NCBI GenBank assembly: GCA_021816565.1
Contig: JAKAXN010000236.1
Span: 1-7,147 of the forward strand
DNA length: 7,147 bases
Source of the DNA: Actinomycetes bacterium
GTDB lineage: Bacteria; Actinomycetota; Acidimicrobiia; Acidimicrobiales; Palsa-688
Direction: 5' to 3'
Below, one piece after another: positions 5,793-7,147 of the stretch. Both the position numbers and the translations under genes were made by a program. Positions within the stretch are counted from its first letter, which is position 1. Each line of letters starts with the position of its first letter. The notes beneath the pieces were generated by a model, which was not told the DNA's origin, did no database searches, and worked only from the letters and a program-made list of their open reading frames with translations.

Positions 5793-6938
5793 CTAGCCGT
5801 CGCGCAGGCCCGACGAGAGCCGGGTCATGGTCTCGATGTACTCCTCCACCATGGAGTAGATCACCTCCCGGGACGGCCGCACCTCGTTCATGCGGCTGAC
5901 GATCTGGCCGACCGGCATACCGGTGAGATCCCGGTTCCCGGACCGCTGGATGCGCCGCATGGCCTTGGAGTTGAGGATGAACTGCAGAGGCATGGGCAGC
6001 GTGCCGGGCGACTCCGGCGCCTCCCATGCCTCGGTCCAGGCGGTGCGCAGCTGCCGGGCCGGCTTGCCGGTCAGGGCCCGGGACCGGACGGTGTCGGTGG
6101 AGCGGGCGTGGAGCAGCTTGTCCATGGCGATGTCGCTGGTGTTGGCCTCCGTGACGGTCAGCCAGATGGAGCCGGTCCACACCCCCTGCGCGCCGAGGGC
6201 CATGGCTGCGGCCATCTGCCGGCCGGTGCCGATCCCTCCGGCGGCCAGCACCGGGACCGGCGCCACCGCGTCGACCACGTCGGGGACCAGCACCATGGTG
6301 GCCACCTCACCGGTGTGACCACCGGCCTCGTAGCCCTGGGCGATGATGATGTCGACTCCCTGCTGCACGTCGCGCAGGGCCTGCTCGACCCGGCCGATCA
6401 GGGCGGCCACCCTCACGCCCTGCTCGTGGGCCCGCTCGATGGCCTCCCGGGGCGGGGGCCCGAGGGCGCTGGCCAGCAGGGCGATGGGGTGGGCCAGGGC
6501 CACGTCGATGAGCGGGGTGCCGCTGGCCTCGGTCCAGCCCAGGACCCCCTCGCCCACCAGGCCCCCGCCCTCGGCGCCGGGATCGCCCTCGTCGGCCAGC
6601 GGCGGCACCCCGTGGTCGGCGAGGATCTTCTCGGCGTAGTCCCAGTGCTCCTGGTCGATCATCGAGTACAGCTGGCGGGCCAGGTCCCTGGTGTCGTGCA
6701 GGCCGGCGTCGCGGTCGGCGGTCCGGACCGGCATGACCACGTCGACGCCGTAGGGCCGGCCCCCGCAGTGCTCGTCGATCCAGGACAGCTCGATCTCCAG
6801 CTGCTCGGGCGTGAAGGCCAGGGCGCCCAGCACCCCCATCCCCCCGGCCCGGCTCACCGCGGCGGCCACGTCGCGGCAGTGGGTGAACGCGAATATCGGG
6901 AATTCGATCCCGAGCATCTCGCAGATGTCGGTCCTCAC
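5793..6938 (-). CDS. Nitronate monooxygenase / NAD(P)H-dependent flavin oxidoreductase family protein
   Basis: FMN-dependent TIM-barrel enzyme of the 2-nitropropane dioxygenase (NMO) family, 381 residues from the chosen GTG. The N-terminus RTDICEMLGIEFPIFAFTH is followed by AVSRAGGMGVLGA. The catalytic-histidine motif is AQGYEAGGH (200-208, His208), and the FMN phosphate loop is AAGGIGTG (232-239) followed by ALGAQGVWTGS. The protein resembles a long mycobacterial NMO subgroup that shares WTEAxxTP, DTVRSRxxTGKPAR and a C-terminal extension. It does not look like the IpdC (Rv3553) sequence as I remember it. Substrates could be nitronates or enoyl-type compounds. The start GTG at 6938 is preferred over an upstream in-frame GTG at 6983 because GGAGGGGGAGG lies five bases before it. 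A glycine/acidic stretch (GDPGAEGGGLVGEG) looks like a low-complexity loop insert. The gene is divergent from an enoyl-CoA hydratase gene, with a KstR-like palindrome between them. Confidence 0.9.
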   Translation of the reverse strand: MRTDICEMLGIEFPIFAFTHCRDVAAAVSRAGGMGVLGALAFTPEQLEIELSWIDEHCGGRPYGVDVVMPVRTADRDAGLHDTRDLARQLYSMIDQEHWDYAEKILADHGVPPLADEGDPGAEGGGLVGEGVLGWTEASGTPLIDVALAHPIALLASALGPPPREAIERAHEQGVRVAALIGRVEQALRDVQQGVDIIIAQGYEAGGHTGEVATMVLVPDVVDAVAPVPVLAAGGIGTGRQMAAAMALGAQGVWTGSIWLTVTEANTSDIAMDKLLHARSTDTVRSRALTGKPARQLRTAWTEAWEAPESPGTLPMPLQFILNSKAMRRIQRSGNRDLTGMPVGQIVSRMNEVRPSREVIYSMVEEYIETMTRLSSGLRDG

Positions 6939-6943
6939 CGCAG

Positions 6944-6954
6944 CCTCCCCCTCC
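6944..6954 (-). promoter_or_regulatory. Shine-Dalgarno site that fixes the start of the NMO-family gene
   Basis: On the minus strand the sequence reads GGAGGGGGAGG, five bases before the GTG at 6938-6936. It selects this GTG over the in-frame GTG at 6983, which would place the start codon inside the probable -10 element. Confidence 0.75.
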
Positions 6955-6981
6955 GGTAGCTCCCTGCCCCCGGCGGTCCGC

Positions 6982-6987
6982 ACTGTA
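6982..6987 (-). promoter_or_regulatory. Candidate -10 element for the NMO-family gene
   Basis: On the minus strand this reads TACAGT, matching TAnnnT. It would give a leader of about 36 bases containing the Shine-Dalgarno site. The KstR-like inverted repeat lies directly upstream (6989-7002), in the -10/-35 spacer, where a bound repressor would block RNA polymerase. There is no recognisable -35. Confidence 0.35.
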
Positions 6988-6988
6988 G

Positions 6989-7002
6989 TAGAACAGGTTC
7001 TG
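6989..7002. promoter_or_regulatory. KstR-like TetR-family operator in the divergent promoter region
   Basis: TAGAACAGGTTCTG contains the perfect inverted repeat AGAAC-AG-GTTCT. It matches the actinobacterial KstR consensus TnnAACnnGTTnnA at every fixed position except the last base (G for A). It is the only such site I noticed in a non-coding part of the window, and it lies between two catabolic-looking genes read in opposite directions, so one repressor dimer could control both. KstR is a TetR-family repressor of sterol and lipid catabolism, released by acyl-CoA-type ligands. Whether this organism has KstR cannot be told from here. Confidence 0.6.
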
Positions 7003-7011
7003 GAAAAAAGG

Positions 7012-7017
7012 GGAGGA
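7012..7017 (+). promoter_or_regulatory. Shine-Dalgarno site of the enoyl-CoA hydratase gene
   Basis: GGAGGA lies six bases before the GTG at 7024, within a 16-base all-purine run (7002-7017) that also contains six consecutive A residues. It supports the GTG as the real start. Confidence 0.7.
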
Positions 7018-7023
7018 CCTTCC

Positions 7024-7147
7024 GTGACCTACAGCGTCATCCTGGTGGACGAGCCGGCCGAGGGAGTGCGGCGCATCACCCTCAACCGGCCGGACAAGCG
7101 CAACGCCCTGTTCCACCCGCTGCGCGGGGAGATCCTGGACGCGCTGC
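7024..7147 (+). CDS. Enoyl-CoA hydratase/isomerase (crotonase) family protein, N-terminal fragment cut by the window edge
   Basis: Only the first 41 codons are present, and the frame stays open to the right edge. The peptide begins VTYSVILVDEPAEGVRRITL and continues NRPDKRNALFHPLRGEILDAL. The segment VRRITLNRPDKRNAL is the typical first beta-strand and substrate-loop region of crotonases, which hydrate or isomerise acyl-CoA esters in beta-oxidation and related pathways. The oxyanion-hole and catalytic regions lie beyond the window, so activity and substrate cannot be judged. The GTG start is supported by GGAGGA six bases upstream. It is divergent from the NMO-family gene across 85 bases that hold a KstR-like palindrome. 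Confidence 0.85.
   Translation, partial: MTYSVILVDEPAEGVRRITLNRPDKRNALFHPLRGEILDAL

Noticed and set aside
5793..6938. Calling the NMO-type protein IpdC of the steroid ring-degradation pathway because of the adjacent crotonase and KstR-like site
   Set aside because: The N-terminus and catalytic region match a different, longer mycobacterial NMO subgroup as I remember it. IpdC belongs to the KstR2 regulon, whose box is a different palindrome.
5580..6959. Plus-strand open frame of 459 codons across the NMO-family gene
   Set aside because: It is the complement shadow of a clear FMN enzyme. The translation is Gly/His/Arg-rich with no motif, and there is no ribosome-binding site.
1..7147. Mobile elements, CRISPR arrays, tRNA/rRNA genes, toxin-antitoxin or defence genes
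   Set aside because: I saw no terminal inverted repeats, transposase motifs, regular direct repeats or RNA-gene signatures. Nearly all bases belong to housekeeping-type or catabolic genes.

Overview
This is a very GC-rich window with strong third-position G/C bias, GTG starts and tightly packed genes. The first gene is a fused CofG/CofH-type F420 synthase (FbiC), and the window also holds an Rv1284-like beta-carbonic anhydrase, a mycobacterial-type nitronate monooxygenase and a KstR-like palindrome. Together these point to an actinobacterium. Acidimicrobiia or another deep-branching actinobacterial lineage is my best guess, but this rests on remembered families, not on a search.

Layout, left to right. 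(1) 2-2302 (+): the 3' ~90% of fbiC, running in from the left edge. (2) After a GC-rich hairpin comes a probable leaderless promoter and a two-gene unit: a zinc-free quinone oxidoreductase-like MDR protein (2343-3320) and a carboxymuconolactone decarboxylase-family protein (3355-3981). (3) After an 18-bp palindrome comes a second two-gene unit: an M20 amidohydrolase (4083-5297), whose stop overlaps the start of a beta-carbonic anhydrase (5294-5788) in an ATGA. (4) Four bases further on lies the convergent end of a nitronate monooxygenase-type flavoprotein gene (minus strand, 5793-6938). (5) An 85-bp divergent promoter region carries a KstR-like inverted repeat. It is followed by the first 124 bases of an enoyl-CoA hydratase/isomerase gene (+), which runs off the right edge.

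How the genes relate. FbiC makes the deazaflavin chromophore (Fo) of F420. The oxidoreductase, the CMD protein, the NMO-type flavoprotein and the crotonase look like ordinary redox or acyl-CoA catabolism of an actinobacterium rich in such enzymes. The KstR-like site suggests that the divergent flavoprotein/crotonase pair may belong to a TetR-controlled sterol or lipid regulon. The coupled amidohydrolase/carbonic anhydrase pair suggests that the hydrolase could produce or use CO2/bicarbonate, but this is inference.

I found no mobile element, RNA gene, CRISPR array or defence cassette. There is no convincing sign of a wholly new system. The most informative non-coding signals are the KstR-like operator, a 26-bp perfect palindrome just inside the oxidoreductase gene, and the leaderless promoter. 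There is no gene-free stretch longer than about 100 bases.
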